DNA of 64,000 nt, taken from positions 13,407,570 through 13,471,569 of the forward strand of contig NC_049980.1 in assembly GCF_000003815.2 (NCBI RefSeq), given 5' to 3'. Positions 12,862 through 23,674 of this stretch are shown here, one piece after another; positions within the stretch are counted from its first letter, which is position 1, and each line of letters opens with the position of its first letter. The position numbers and the translations under genes are program-made. Under the pieces are notes generated by a model that was not told the origin of the DNA, ran no database searches, and saw nothing but the letters and a program-made list of their open reading frames with translations. The stretch comes from Branchiostoma floridae. Lineage: Eukaryota > Chordata > Leptocardii > Amphioxiformes > Branchiostomatidae.

Positions 12862-12945
12862 GGATTCGAACCGGCGCCATTTCTGGCAGCCATGTATCGC
12901 AATGCAGACGCGCTACTGATTGACCTAACACCCGCACGCCGGCAG
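12862..12945 (-). pseudogene. tRNA-like sequence (Pol III B box)
   Basis: The minus strand has GGTTCGAATCC (canonical B box) preceded by an A-box-like TAGGTCAATCAGTAGCG at suitable spacing. T-stem and acceptor pairing are poor, so a tRNA-derived SINE or pseudogene is likelier than a tRNA gene. Confidence 0.3.
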
Positions 12946-13186
12946 TACAGTCGTTTACGTACTATTCAAGAACGCAGGGTAACAATGAAGCATATATTTA
13001 TAACGTTGCATATTAATCTTTTCTAGCTAGGTTCAGTTTTAAACACCATGTGTAAATACTCCGTTTACTATAAAGATGGAACAATGACAAGTTTTTACAC
13101 GATCATTGATTTTGTTTTCGTTGCGCAATCACGCACCGTCATGTACAAAGGCTCTAGTCAAAGACGATAATGAAGAATGTATTCCG

Positions 13187-13262
13187 TGGCTCAGTGACAT
13201 AAGAGAGTGGATTGGGCGGTTTCTATTAGAGTTGTGAGGAAGTCGGATCGAGTCCAGCTAAA
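13187..13262 (+). pseudogene. tRNA-like sequence (A and B boxes)
   Basis: TGGCTCAGTGACATAAGAGAG resembles an A box and GGATCGAGTCC, about 50 bp on, resembles a B box. The cloverleaf does not close convincingly. Probably a SINE or tRNA pseudogene inside the 5.2-kb element. Confidence 0.25.
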
Positions 13263-13589
13263 CGTCGGTATTTTTTTTCTCCCCGAATCTTATCTTCAAA
13301 TGACTTTATTGATTTCTATATCATCAATAACATTTTTACTCATGCTGACAGGGGAATTATACAGTCAAATTCGAAGTCCCTCGGTGTTGTTACTCAGACC
13401 GGTATATTGAAGCTGGGTGATGTTCCCTTTTGCTGCATTCACGTGTTTCCGGTATTGTGGACCAGGTAAGCGTTGCCTCTGTTTGCTTTACGGCTCGCGG
13501 TAATTGGATACTGCCAAGCAAATGCTGTGTGATTTTCTCTGGTTGTTTTGTGCACGATGTGTTGCCAGCTGTTCATTAATTTTTAGTTC

Positions 13590-13803
13590 TATTTTGTTTA
13601 ATTTCGTACCGTTTTGTTCCATTTTATTCACGTCGTTACATTCTGTTACGTTTCGTTGCATTTCGTTCCGTTTCGTTACAGTTCGTTTACTTTCGTTTCG
13701 TTTTGTTATAGTTCGTTATATTTCGTTCCATTTCGTTAACTTTCCGTTTTGTAACAGTTTATTCCGTTTCGTTATATTTCGTTTTGTTATAGTCCGTTAT
13801 ATT
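13590..13803. repeat. 10-bp-period TTTCGTT-type array, left copy
   Basis: Degenerate repeats of about 10 bp (TTTCGTTNNR on the plus strand). It is the inverted counterpart of the larger AACGAAA array at 15590-16585 and lies in the same 5.2-kb element. Confidence 0.85.
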
Positions 13804-14529
13804 GACAGCACACAGTCAAGCAAACATTAACCTAGTACTAAACACAATGCACACAAACACGCCATGTTCGGTAACAAATACTGGTGAAACCATAATTAAC
13901 ACTATGTCACACTCAATATGAAAGAAAACACAACGCAGCATGACAAACATAATTATGTCACGGAGTATGTACATGCTACCTACGGTATTACTTGCCAAGT
14001 TAGAAATCACAAATGGATTTTGTTGGAGACAAACACTTCGTAAATCCTGACTTCAAGGTCTGAACTTTGCAAACACGTTAGCAAAGCGACAACTGTGTTG
14101 GAGGCGGTGTGCAGTGCCCCTGAAGCATGGCAACGATAATGACTTACAAATATCAAGTGGCTCCATGGCGACGATGTCATGAATACAGAACATTGAAAGC
14201 TAGAGTATATCACATGTTTATTCTATGAAAGATACAGCTATTTGTAATCTCATCGATCTTTTCCGAATTCATTATAATCGTACAGTATAAAATCAGGGAG
14301 GAGAGAAAAAGTACGTAACAAAACAAAACTCTCCAGTCCTCCTCCACATCCAACCCTCCGACAAGGTAAGGCTATGTTGATTTGATTATATGGATGACAT
14401 GTTCTTGGAATCCAAAAACTGATGCGAGCGTCTGAATAAAAAAGTTTAATGCTAGCCAATGCATATAAAACTGTTTCAATCTCCAGTAAACTTAAATCTA
14501 AGCTCCTTGTAAAGTTGTAAAAATCATAT

Positions 14530-14895
14530 ACTTGTACAAATCTTGTATCCGTCCCCTACTCGAATATGGCAGCGTAGTTTGGCACGGTCGCACTTCTTTA
14601 GACTCTCCACTCATCGAACGTGTACAATATGAACACTCTTTAACTACAGCTGATGGCATCATGTATCAGGGCGCCTTCGTACTCTTCTCTCCTTGCCGTA
14701 CCTGTATGGGAAAAACTGACCGCCGCCATATTATTCAATTTTCTATAACACCATTCATGGTCAAAGTGGACAAAATATAAGAGATTTAATACAACGCCAA
14801 GTATCAGAATCCACTTCCTTTGATCTTCGTAATAAACATAACCTTCAGATGTTAGAATGTATCACAACTCGCTTTAAGAAATCGTTCATAACTTA
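14530..14895 (+). pseudogene. Decayed non-LTR retrotransposon reverse-transcriptase C-terminus
   Basis: A frame starting near 14530 reads YKSCIRPLLEYGSVVWH followed by LIERVQ, the usual motif downstream of the RT palm in Jockey/CR1-type elements. The frame then breaks. A second frame later gives FDLRNKHNLQ and TTRFKKSF, typical of the extreme C-terminus. At least two frameshifts show it is dead. Confidence 0.7.
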
Positions 14896-15075
14896 ATTAT
14901 GTTACGTATCATTGGAACATTGTATCTAAATGTTGCAACAACAAAAAAAAAACTTTATTATACATACGCACAATGTTATACGCCATACGATAAATATACA
15001 CAAGCAGTCAAGCACATACACAGAATAACGACAAATAAAACGATTTTCAAAACCGAATTCCATGTGCTTCTCATA

Positions 15076-15187
15076 TAGCCTGAGTATCATCCTCCTTAGT
15101 AACCGGTAACTCACGACTTTCGCTTGCTAACCACGGAAAGCAAAAGTTGTGAGCCAGCGGTTACTACGGAGGATGATACTCAGGCTA
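15076..15187. mobile_element. 112-bp hairpin MITE with diverged 9-bp target duplication
   Basis: Arms starting TAGCCTGAGTATCATCCTCC are mirrored by GGAGGATGATACTCAGGCTA, with about 50-bp imperfect arms and a short loop. The flanks CTTCTCATA and CTTCTATTA agree at 7 of 9 positions, consistent with a Mutator-like 9-bp duplication. It is nested in the 5.2-kb element. Confidence 0.7.
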
Positions 15188-15589
15188 CTTCTATTATTCC
15201 GTCATTTCGGATGAGAGAAACTGCCAATGAAAACCACACACGTCGTCTAAACAAGGTAAGTAACAGTTTGCACTTTAAGAAAGATTGGAATTACTAAACA
15301 TAGACGGCGAACATGGTGCGGACCACCAGTAAAACATTACTACCTTACTATTATTACCAGTTCTCGAGTTCGTCAATTGATTCAATTCACAAGTTCGACA
15401 ATTACAATATAAAGTATAACTACAGATAGACGGATAACTATGCAATGTACAGGTATATTGGCTAACAACCTTGACATTTCACATAACTTATGTTGTTCGT
15501 ATTTGCACAGGGACTCCAGAAATATGCAGGTTTCGACTAGCCTCAACAGACATCTAAACAACATAAAGTAAAACAAATTTGACAAGAAC

Positions 15590-16585
15590 AATGAAACGGG
15601 AACGAGATGGAACGAAATATAACGAACTATAACAAAACAGAACGAAATATAACGAAATGGAACAAACCGTTACAAAACGGAACGAAATGTCACGGAAATA
15701 TAACGAACTAAAACAAAACGGAACGAAAGAAAATGAACTATAACGAAACGAAACGAAATGTAACGAAACAGAACAAACTATTACAAAACGGAACGAAATG
15801 TAACGCAAAGGAATGAAATATAACGAACTATAACAAAACGGAACGAAACAGAACGAAATGTAACGAAACGGAGCTAAATATAACGAACTGTAACAAATTG
15901 TTACAAAACGGAACGAAAGAAAATGAACTGTAACGAAACGGAAGGAAACGAAACGGAAAGAAATATAACGAACTATAACTGTAACGAAACGGAAGGAAAC
16001 GAAACGGAAAGAAATATAACGAACTATAACGAACCGGAACGAAAGAAAATGAACCAAAACGGAACGAAATGTAACGAAACGGAACAAACTGTTACAAAAC
16101 GGAACGAAATATAACGCAATGGTATGAGATATAACGAACTATAACAAAACGGAACGAAAGCAAACAAAATGTAACGAAACGGAGCTAAATGTGACGAATG
16201 GAACAAACTATTACAAAACGGAACGAAAGAAAACGAACTATAACGAAACGGATGGAAATGTAACGAAACGGAGCAAAATGTAAAGAAACGGAACGAAATA
16301 TAACGAACCATAACAAAACAAAACGAAAGAAAGCTAACTGTAACGAAGCGGAACGAAATACAACGAACTATAACAAAACGGAACGAACTGTAACGAATCG
16401 TAACGAAATATAACGAAACATAACCGAATTTAACGACATTGATGAAATGGAACAAAACGGTACGAAAATGAACGAAACAACGCAAAATTAATAAAAATGG
16501 AACAGTATGGAATAGAGCGAAACAGAACCAAACGGAACCAAAATGAAATAAACAGAACGAAGCGGAACGATAATTTGATGGAAAC
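15590..16585. repeat. 1-kb AACGAAA-type array, about 10-bp period
   Basis: About a hundred degenerate copies of AACGAAAYRK-like decamers on the plus strand, such as AACGAAATGT and AACGGAACGA. The lack of stops on the minus strand yields low-complexity Phe/Arg/Ser/Val ORFs that I do not regard as genes. Confidence 0.9.
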
Positions 16586-17161
16586 GACATGGAACGGCCT
16601 AATTATAAAACTTGAAGTAAACGTAGACGCCTAGCACGTCAAAAGACCAGCTACCATTTACCAGCTTTCATTTTGAGAAAACTTTATGGGTTGGATCAAA
16701 GGAACTGTAACGTTAACGTTAGCCTATAGCAGAATTTTACAAGTAATATTCTGCAAAAGAAATGAAAATAGTTTCGAAAAAAAATTGTGCGACCTCATTT
16801 TTCCTAAGGGGGTTAAAAATCAGCAACTGAACAAGGCAGATAAACGTAATAAACGCCTAGCTCATCCGACTAACTTACAGTTTGTTTATTTGGATAACCA
16901 GGCTGTAACGCATCTGATGACCTCTATTGACCTTTCCTCTGGACGTCGACCAAAATACGACTGTATACGTCTGATTACCGACCTCGTCGTATATTAGTCA
17001 AAACACGGTCGTATTTTAATCGATGGGGCTCAAGGGATTCGGCCTCACAGTCGTGTTTTGGTGGGCACGATAGTCGTGAAACGGTCAACAGAGATATACG
17101 ACTCAAGTCTGACTCAATTACGATCCAAACCTAACGCATTTACACCCGCTCGAGCACTGTG

Positions 17162-18039
17162 ATCCACCGTTAAAAAAGAGATACTGTATTAAACAGTGAA
17201 TCCATAGCTACTCCGAGGTTTCTGGACCGAATGTCTAGTCCGGTCACCGGTCACCAGAAGCTTTGCCAAAAATAAAGCTTTAAATCAACGTACTACAATA
17301 CCTTAAGAGACATGGTGTCCTTTCCGGGACGGTGCTTGCTATGATTGACACCGCAGGAATGATACAAACACGGTCACCGGCGGTTTTAGGCTGCCTCACT
17401 GGCAACAAAACGGGCAGTCATGCCCGCTGTGGGGTGCCTGTGGTGGTCTGGAGTTACTTATCTGGCCATTCGTCTCAAATGGGCGAAACTGGGGCATCAA
17501 AGTCATGCCGTGTGCGATGAAAACATGATGTATGGTTAGTGGAATCTGCAATCCCTTCCGACAGGTTCACGCAGGTCAAAGGTTAATCAGTAATTTGAGT
17601 AACTGACCTCCACTGGAATGCAAATAAAAAGCGCCTTCTAACGCTTCAGAGGAGGCGCGGCAGGAGGAGCTTTGCCGGTCAGCGAATTCGAAATCCTCTG
17701 CGACTTTCTTTGCGGTAAGGCTCTTTGTCTTGCTGGCCTTTAATGATCGAATTTTTCTTTGACTTCATTGTTACTAAATACACATTTCTCTTTCTACCCA
17801 TTTATCTCTTTTAATTTCTAAGTTTTACAATGATGTAACAAGAAGTAAAACATGTCTTACCTCAGTGCATAGAGACAAGAACCCCTTAGCTCACTCAGTG
17901 TACCCCTTAAGCCCCGTTTACAAATCAAGAATTTAGCTCGGCCGAGTTGTCAGCGAGCTCTAAATTACGAGGAGGTATGAACCTGATGCCTACGAACACA
18001 TGGCAAAGTTTCTTCGTCGACATCAGGGTCATCCTCCTC
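17162..18039. other. No recognised gene
   Basis: Non-repetitive sequence between the 5.2-kb element and an N gap. No recognisable coding exon seen. Confidence 0.4.
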
Positions 18040-18139
18040 NNNNNNNNNNNNNNNNNNNNNNNNNNNNNNNNNNNNNNNNNNNNNNNNNNNNNNNNNNNNN
18101 NNNNNNNNNNNNNNNNNNNNNNNNNNNNNNNNNNNNNNN
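18040..18139. other. Assembly gap (100 N)
   Basis: Exactly 100 N placeholder. Confidence 0.99.
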
Positions 18140-18800
18140 AAGGGCCGTTCCCTTTGAAATTTGGGTTGGCGGAACCCCGCCCCGGCTAAATTCTGACTGT
18201 AACGGGGCTTTATGAATATTCTGAATAAGTGCAACCTTGGTGTTACTTACATTGTCATCATTTTTTTTTTTAATCCTAACTATTCCTGTAGTTGGCGCCA
18301 GTTGGCTATTAATTCAATATTTAGATAAGGCGCGCGCTGAGTTTGGTAGCAACTCATTTAAAAGAAAGTGAAAATAAAAAATTGCGAATTATTAGGAGCC
18401 ACTGGAAAACTTATAAAAATTTGCACCAATCCGACCAACTGAAAATCCAATCGTCCGTACCTGTTTTCTTTTTCAGAATACTCTCACGTTCTGTAACGTT
18501 AAATGTGTTACATGGGCTTTTTTACAAACAATTATAAACGGGGGCATTACGTTCGCGGCAATCATAGAGACGTGTAAAAGTTGAAAAACGCCATCAAAAT
18601 CAACCGTCCGGTCTAATATCAATGAGCTTTCATTAGCTATCCATGTACATGTACTCATGAGAGAGAGAGAGACTTTTGAACGTTGTGACCTGTCGCTCGC
18701 ATGTAATCCCAGCGGGACAAAGGAATCAAGTGCCACGCCCTCACGCTGAACCGGAAGAACTTGTCGTACGATCTCCCACTGCCCGATCATCACACCATTT

Positions 18801-18920
18801 CAGGTCTACAGAAAATGGCGGATAGTCTGACGAATACCTGAGTGTAACCACTCTCCTTTTGTACACAGGGTCCTTTTGTAGTGGCTTTGAGGTTGTAGGA
18901 TAGTCTGGTGTACGGAAAAG
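18801..18920 (+). other. Possible 5' non-coding exon of the 14-residue-repeat gene
   Basis: A consensus donor, GAAAAG|GTATGT, sits at 18920/18921. A consensus acceptor with a T-rich tract, TTTTTGTCTTAACAG, ends at 21665, 54 bp before the ATG at 21719. Together they suggest a 5' UTR exon ending at 18920 and an intron of about 2.7 kb. The exon start is arbitrary and the pairing is inference. Confidence 0.3.
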
Positions 18921-21024
18921 GTATGTTATTCAGATGAAATTATGTTTTCGTATCTTAAGTCCTTAAGGTTTGGACTCGAATTTTCATTACGCGGAAATTG
19001 GGTCAAGTGACCTGTTGTTTACTGATTGCATGTTTTACCTATCCTTGTAACCACCATTACATTTCTCTGAAATCATGATTATCCAAATTATAATTTGGGG
19101 TCCTTGAATGATCCGAGTGTTATCGGAAAGTGTGATTTTTTTTATCTTTTGCGCGAGGCATCGAATCCGTATTACCTGTCCTTTGTTCTGGGGCATTACG
19201 TGCTAGTACTGTACAATGTAGTCGTGGCGTGCTAATAAAATGAAATATTTGATGTTTATAAAACTCCATAAACCATAGGATCGCGTCCACGAAAACTCAG
19301 ATTATGAAAAATGTGGTCACCCAAAATAAGGAACATCGCGTGTCTAATGTAAGGCCTTGGCGTGCATTGAACTTGAAACTAGTTGTAAATAGAACGTTTA
19401 AAATTTACGATAGGTTACGATACGAAAGATAAGCTTCCGTATTTTCAGCTTGCTTGGAGAGTGAAGAAGAACAACACATGACCGTAATTATCTTTGAGAG
19501 ACAGCAGCTATTGTTGTTGTGTAACTCAATACTTGCGGTCTACGGGGGGCAGCTGTTTGTATCAACATTTTTCAACTGATCTAAAGGTTTTGAGGAAATC
19601 TAGTCCTCGACATTTTGTGTTACCGTATGATACTTACCCTTTCAAATTATTCCTGGTAGATACTTGCGTCGTGATCACATTGTTGCTCAGTATATCATAG
19701 TATCTGCGTTAACGCCCACATATATGCTGGGATTGGGAGTTGTGGGTATGTGATTGAACTATTTTCTCCATTTAGACATGTGTAGAACATGTGTCATCTC
19801 ACTTGCAGTGTCCATCTCTACTAGTAGTGTTACTGTGTATCGTCACTCTTTATTTCATACTTCTTCCCAAATAGTCCTTGTAATGTATGCTTCCGGGTGT
19901 TTTTCTCTGAACCTCTTGACCTAATGTGTGGTGTGGAAGGACTGTTCGGTTGACCTGAGAGGGAAAAGTATATTGACCTCTGAAATAGATCAGATCAATC
20001 ATGTCTTACATTCTTATTTCTAATGAGTCTGCATCATTTGAAAACATGTATATTTAAAATTTACATTTGTCGCATTTTTCCTTGCATATATTATGGCTTC
20101 AAGTCAATAATATTAACAATAGCATTGGTCATGAATTATACATATGTAACGTGATCTGGATTCTGGGATACACCGAAAATGGCCACTCGGGATTCGGGAA
20201 TAATGGCCATCTTGTCATTAGTGCTTGTGGCTGCACCTTAAAAATATGCAAAATGCCAAAGCTGTACTTACTTGAATTCAGGTTTGTCAAGCATCTCCCA
20301 ATACCACAGCGAGTAAATTTTATGGATGACATCGGCACAAACTCCGAACTTTAATGCGAGAGCTAAAAATAGCAAAGATTGTAAAAAAAAAAATAGCTAG
20401 GTTTTCAAATAGAGACAATGAATGTAAAATAAAAAAAAACATTGTGCGACGAAAAATGGTATCTCGGCCAGCAAGTCTTCCATTCCTGTGTTGGAGAAGT
20501 GTACAAACTTTGACGCTAATATGGAAGCCTAGTATCACGTAACAAGTTGGCAAGTATACTCAATACTACCACTCTAGTGACGTAACGTCTACAAGTACTT
20601 AGCTGGGTTCACTTTTACCACTTCGATTACGCTCAGGCCGGATATGGGACATTCCGATAGATTTCTTGTATCTTTTGTTTTTGAAGTCAACATTGAATTC
20701 CCGCGTGGATGGCAGCCGTAAAATATACTTACAGTGGCCTAATGTACATTGATGAGGTTACTCTAACGCTATAATTGAAGTGTGGAAAAGGGGAGTAACC
20801 CTCGTGACTCTGTGCGGGTCATGTGGAGGATGTTCAATGTTCTGTTTATTTTGTTCGGACGGGCTCACTGATTCAACTGCCTAACGGCGGACTGCCTACA
20901 GCGGTGTGATATTGCTAATGCCGTGTAGAATTTAAAAACACACAGTGTGGTATAAGCTTTAATATAGAACTTGAAGTGTTTTTTTTTAAGGAATCGGACA
21001 TGTTAGTGTAACGTATTTAATATG

Positions 21025-21044
21025 TTATATATATATATATATAA

Positions 21045-21091
<47 letters not shown>
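21025..21091. repeat. (TA)n then (GT)n microsatellite
   Basis: About 19 bp of TA repeat followed by about 46 bp of GT repeat. Confidence 0.95.
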
Positions 21092-21093
<2 letters not shown>

Positions 21094-21718
21094 GTGAACA
21101 ATGTACAAAAATTGCAATTCAGCCCTTACGCTGCAACTAACAAACCATTTCATAAACAATTTCATCATATAGCCTGGTATGCAAACCTATTATAGCTGGC
21201 AAGTCTCTTCGCCTTCATACGCTAATATTTTCTTAAAAGCCTAGCCTCTTATAACGGTAATAAATAGAAAAAGAAGTTAGACGCTATAACATTGTAGATA
21301 TTGATATTTGGAAGGCGTACGAAGGTAATATAGCCACAGCGTAATGCTTTGAAGTACCCAAAAGTGACAACCAAATAAAATGTTATTCCAGAAACAAATG
21401 TAATATAAGCCTCTCATATAGATATGAAAAAAAAGTTTATTGACACCATTATGTGGAAGACGGGTTTAGGCAGTATGACGACAGAATAACAATGAAGCAA
21501 TGATTGCCACCAACTTCACTCAATCCTGTTAATCTAAATCATTTTGATATTTACGACATTTGCTAGTTTGGATATGGTCAATGAACAACTTCCCTCGCAG
21601 TTGTTATCAACTGTGGGATAGATTACATGGCTAATCTGAATAACTTTATGTTTTTGTCTTAACAGGGCACTGCTGCAGTAGTATATGGGATAGATCTAGA
21701 TATTATTAAGCACGGAAA

Positions 21719-23674
21719 ATGGATACGGACAACAACCAACGGTCAGAAAAACAAGGCCTCCTCGTGACGCTGTCCGACACGGAGAGCTTGAGTAGCGCTG
21801 CTGAGTCTGCAGCTGAAGACAACGGTGACGAAAGGTCTCGGCTCCTCCCGAGCAGACGAGTCGGAGCTGCACGTGGGATGCTGAGCAAAGGAAGAATCGA
21901 AGAGGAGACGCCAGCCCTTCGCGAAGCTTACCTCAACACGTCATTTCCGGAAGACGCGGACGACGATTCAGACAGCGCTACCGCAGAAACAACAGGCAGT
22001 GCCGGGCCGACCGTGTCGTTTAAACGTCAGAAGTCGCCATTACACGGGAATAAGTCAGCAAAGGGTGACACTGGTGAACAAACTGAATCCCCAGAATGTC
22101 AGTCTAAAGTTTTAGATATTTCCGAAAAGACAAAAGAAGCGACGGACGAGGCAGATGGCCCAAAAGACCTTCCAACAATATCGACTATGGAAGGAACCGC
22201 CGCCTTGACCGATTTGGAGCAGAAATGCCTTTTCCCACACAGCGAGGGTAGTCCCCCAAAGGATGATACTTTACTAACAATCGACAACTTAGAGGGGCCA
22301 AACAAACAAGCTGCCTACTCAACCGAGAATGTTTACAAACCTGGGGCCAAGCAGGTCAAAGGTGAAAACACAACAGAGGGCGATTTCCACGATAACCCAC
22401 AGGTGGGACAATCCGCCAAGCCTTCCGTAGACAAGGACGATGACCTGATCGAGAAAGAAGCGACACCTCTTCTCCCGGCAGAAGAAAAGCCGTTGGTGTA
22501 TCCAAAAGCAGGTGAATTTCAAGTCGGGCAGGCTGGCGGTGCAAAGGGGTTCACGAACGACGAGCCTCTGACGATGGCGACCCAGGGTGGCGAGGACAGC
22601 TTACCATCACTGGGCGTGCCAAGGCTGAGAACTCAGCGCAGCGGAGTCAGTGCCGAAGGGGAAGGTACGGTTGTATTAGAAGATGACAACGGACAACTGG
22701 CTTACTACGAGACGGCAGTGGCTGACGAGTATGGCTACTTGCACAAACATGGATTCCCTCTTCTCAAGGAGACAAGCAAGACACTCACCATTAACAATCC
22801 TACACTCAAGCAGACATCCTCGAGTTACAAGAAGAATGATCCCACCATACGCGAGGGCGAATATCTCCTGATTAATCCTGGTCTGGACCTCAAGCATGTA
22901 CCTTCTACCTACACCTATTCCAAGCCAGCACGGAAGACAATACCGACGTCTTATGTGCACCAAATCCCTGTTATGGAAGAATCTGTCAAGACGTATCAAA
23001 AGAACATTCCAGAGAGCTTAAGGGTGGAGACGACCTACACACGAAACCTGCCAGTCCCTGAGGAAATCCGGACTACTTTTGCAAAAAGCTTGCCGATAAA
23101 GAAAGAGACGCCAACCACCTTTAAGAAGACTGAGCCGCAACTGCGGCTGTCTTCTTCGACGCTCAACTATAGCACCCCATCTTTGAAGAGCACCGGTTCG
23201 ACCTACAATTTCACTACGCCGATTTTGGAGGAATCACAGCTACAGAGTACGCACTCCCTCCCGGCGCTATTCCAGACACAGTCGTCATATTCCAAATCTA
23301 CGCCATCTCTTAAAAACATCTCACTCACCCTGCTGAAATCCACCCCTAGTCTGCTCGAGGTGCAGCACAACTTTGTACACAATAAGCCACGCCTTCGTCA
23401 GCCAGACCGAGTTGTTTTCACAAAGTCCCTACCGGAGATACACAAACCGGCGATACCGCCAAGCATGCGGCACAACACCCCGGTGTTCCGTGAAGAACCA
23501 CCGGCCATCTGGCTGTTCAACACCCCGGAGAAGGAAGTACCGGAAACCGTGTTCTTAGATTTCAAACCTGTGCTAGAAGCACCGTTGATCACTCATCTGC
23601 ACCCGAAACCAATGTTGACCACGGGTGACGCTGAACATGTGTTTGAATTGAATGAGCCTGTGTTAGACGAGTAG
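21719..23674 (+). CDS. Unrecognised 651-residue protein with a C-terminal array of 14-residue repeats
   Basis: The reading frame is uninterrupted from ATG to TAG, with an acceptor-like AG at 21665 upstream. Residues 1-346 are polar and acidic, with no signal peptide or membrane segment, and include two Leu-Leu motifs (ERSRLLP and TPLLPAEEKPL). Residues 347-651 (from base 22757) divide into about 21 units, mostly exactly 14 residues, each starting with Pro. Examples are PTLKQTSSSYKKND, PIKKETPTTFKKTE and PSLKSTGSTYNFTT. A rough consensus is P-x-L-K-x-x-x-x-[ST]-[YF]-x-x-x-x. Units 16-18 and the penultimate one carry 1-2 extra residues. Codon variation between units is high, so the array is old rather than a fresh minisatellite. 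I do not know this family. The pattern suggests an extended cytoplasmic repeat scaffold, possibly cytoskeletal, but function is unknown. A coding gene is strongly favoured by length and by conserved positions in diverged units. Confidence 0.85.
   Translation: MDTDNNQRSEKQGLLVTLSDTESLSSAAESAAEDNGDERSRLLPSRRVGAARGMLSKGRIEEETPALREAYLNTSFPEDADDDSDSATAETTGSAGPTVSFKRQKSPLHGNKSAKGDTGEQTESPECQSKVLDISEKTKEATDEADGPKDLPTISTMEGTAALTDLEQKCLFPHSEGSPPKDDTLLTIDNLEGPNKQAAYSTENVYKPGAKQVKGENTTEGDFHDNPQVGQSAKPSVDKDDDLIEKEATPLLPAEEKPLVYPKAGEFQVGQAGGAKGFTNDEPLTMATQGGEDSLPSLGVPRLRTQRSGVSAEGEGTVVLEDDNGQLAYYETAVADEYGYLHKHGFPLLKETSKTLTINNPTLKQTSSSYKKNDPTIREGEYLLINPGLDLKHVPSTYTYSKPARKTIPTSYVHQIPVMEESVKTYQKNIPESLRVETTYTRNLPVPEEIRTTFAKSLPIKKETPTTFKKTEPQLRLSSSTLNYSTPSLKSTGSTYNFTTPILEESQLQSTHSLPALFQTQSSYSKSTPSLKNISLTLLKSTPSLLEVQHNFVHNKPRLRQPDRVVFTKSLPEIHKPAIPPSMRHNTPVFREEPPAIWLFNTPEKEVPETVFLDFKPVLEAPLITHLHPKPMLTTGDAEHVFELNEPVLDE

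Larger units (their letters stand above)
11964..17161. mobile_element. 5.2-kb non-autonomous DNA transposon, CMC/CACTA-like
   Basis: The left end CACAGTGCTCGAGC (11964-11977) is perfectly mirrored by GCTCGAGCACTGTG (17148-17161). Both ends are flanked by ATC, a 3-bp target duplication. The subterminal 250-400 bp on each side are dense in GTCGT/ACGAC motifs, as in CACTA-type transposons with subterminal transposase-binding repeats. The interior holds two inverted TTTCGTT-type arrays, a hairpin MITE and a decayed reverse-transcriptase tail; I see no transposase. The first seven bases equal the RSS heptamer CACAGTG, but the 3-bp duplication and absence of any RAG-like or Transib-like ORF argue against that family. 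Classification is inference; the TIR pair and duplication are seen directly. Confidence 0.75.

Noticed and set aside
15554..16590. 177- and 188-codon Phe/Arg/Ser/Val-rich ORFs
   Set aside because: Low-complexity by-products of the AACGAAA decamer array.
11964..17161. ProtoRAG/Transib assignment from the CACAGTG ends
   Set aside because: Flanks show 3-bp rather than 5-bp duplication, there is no nonamer-like motif, and no RAG-like or Transib-like coding sequence.
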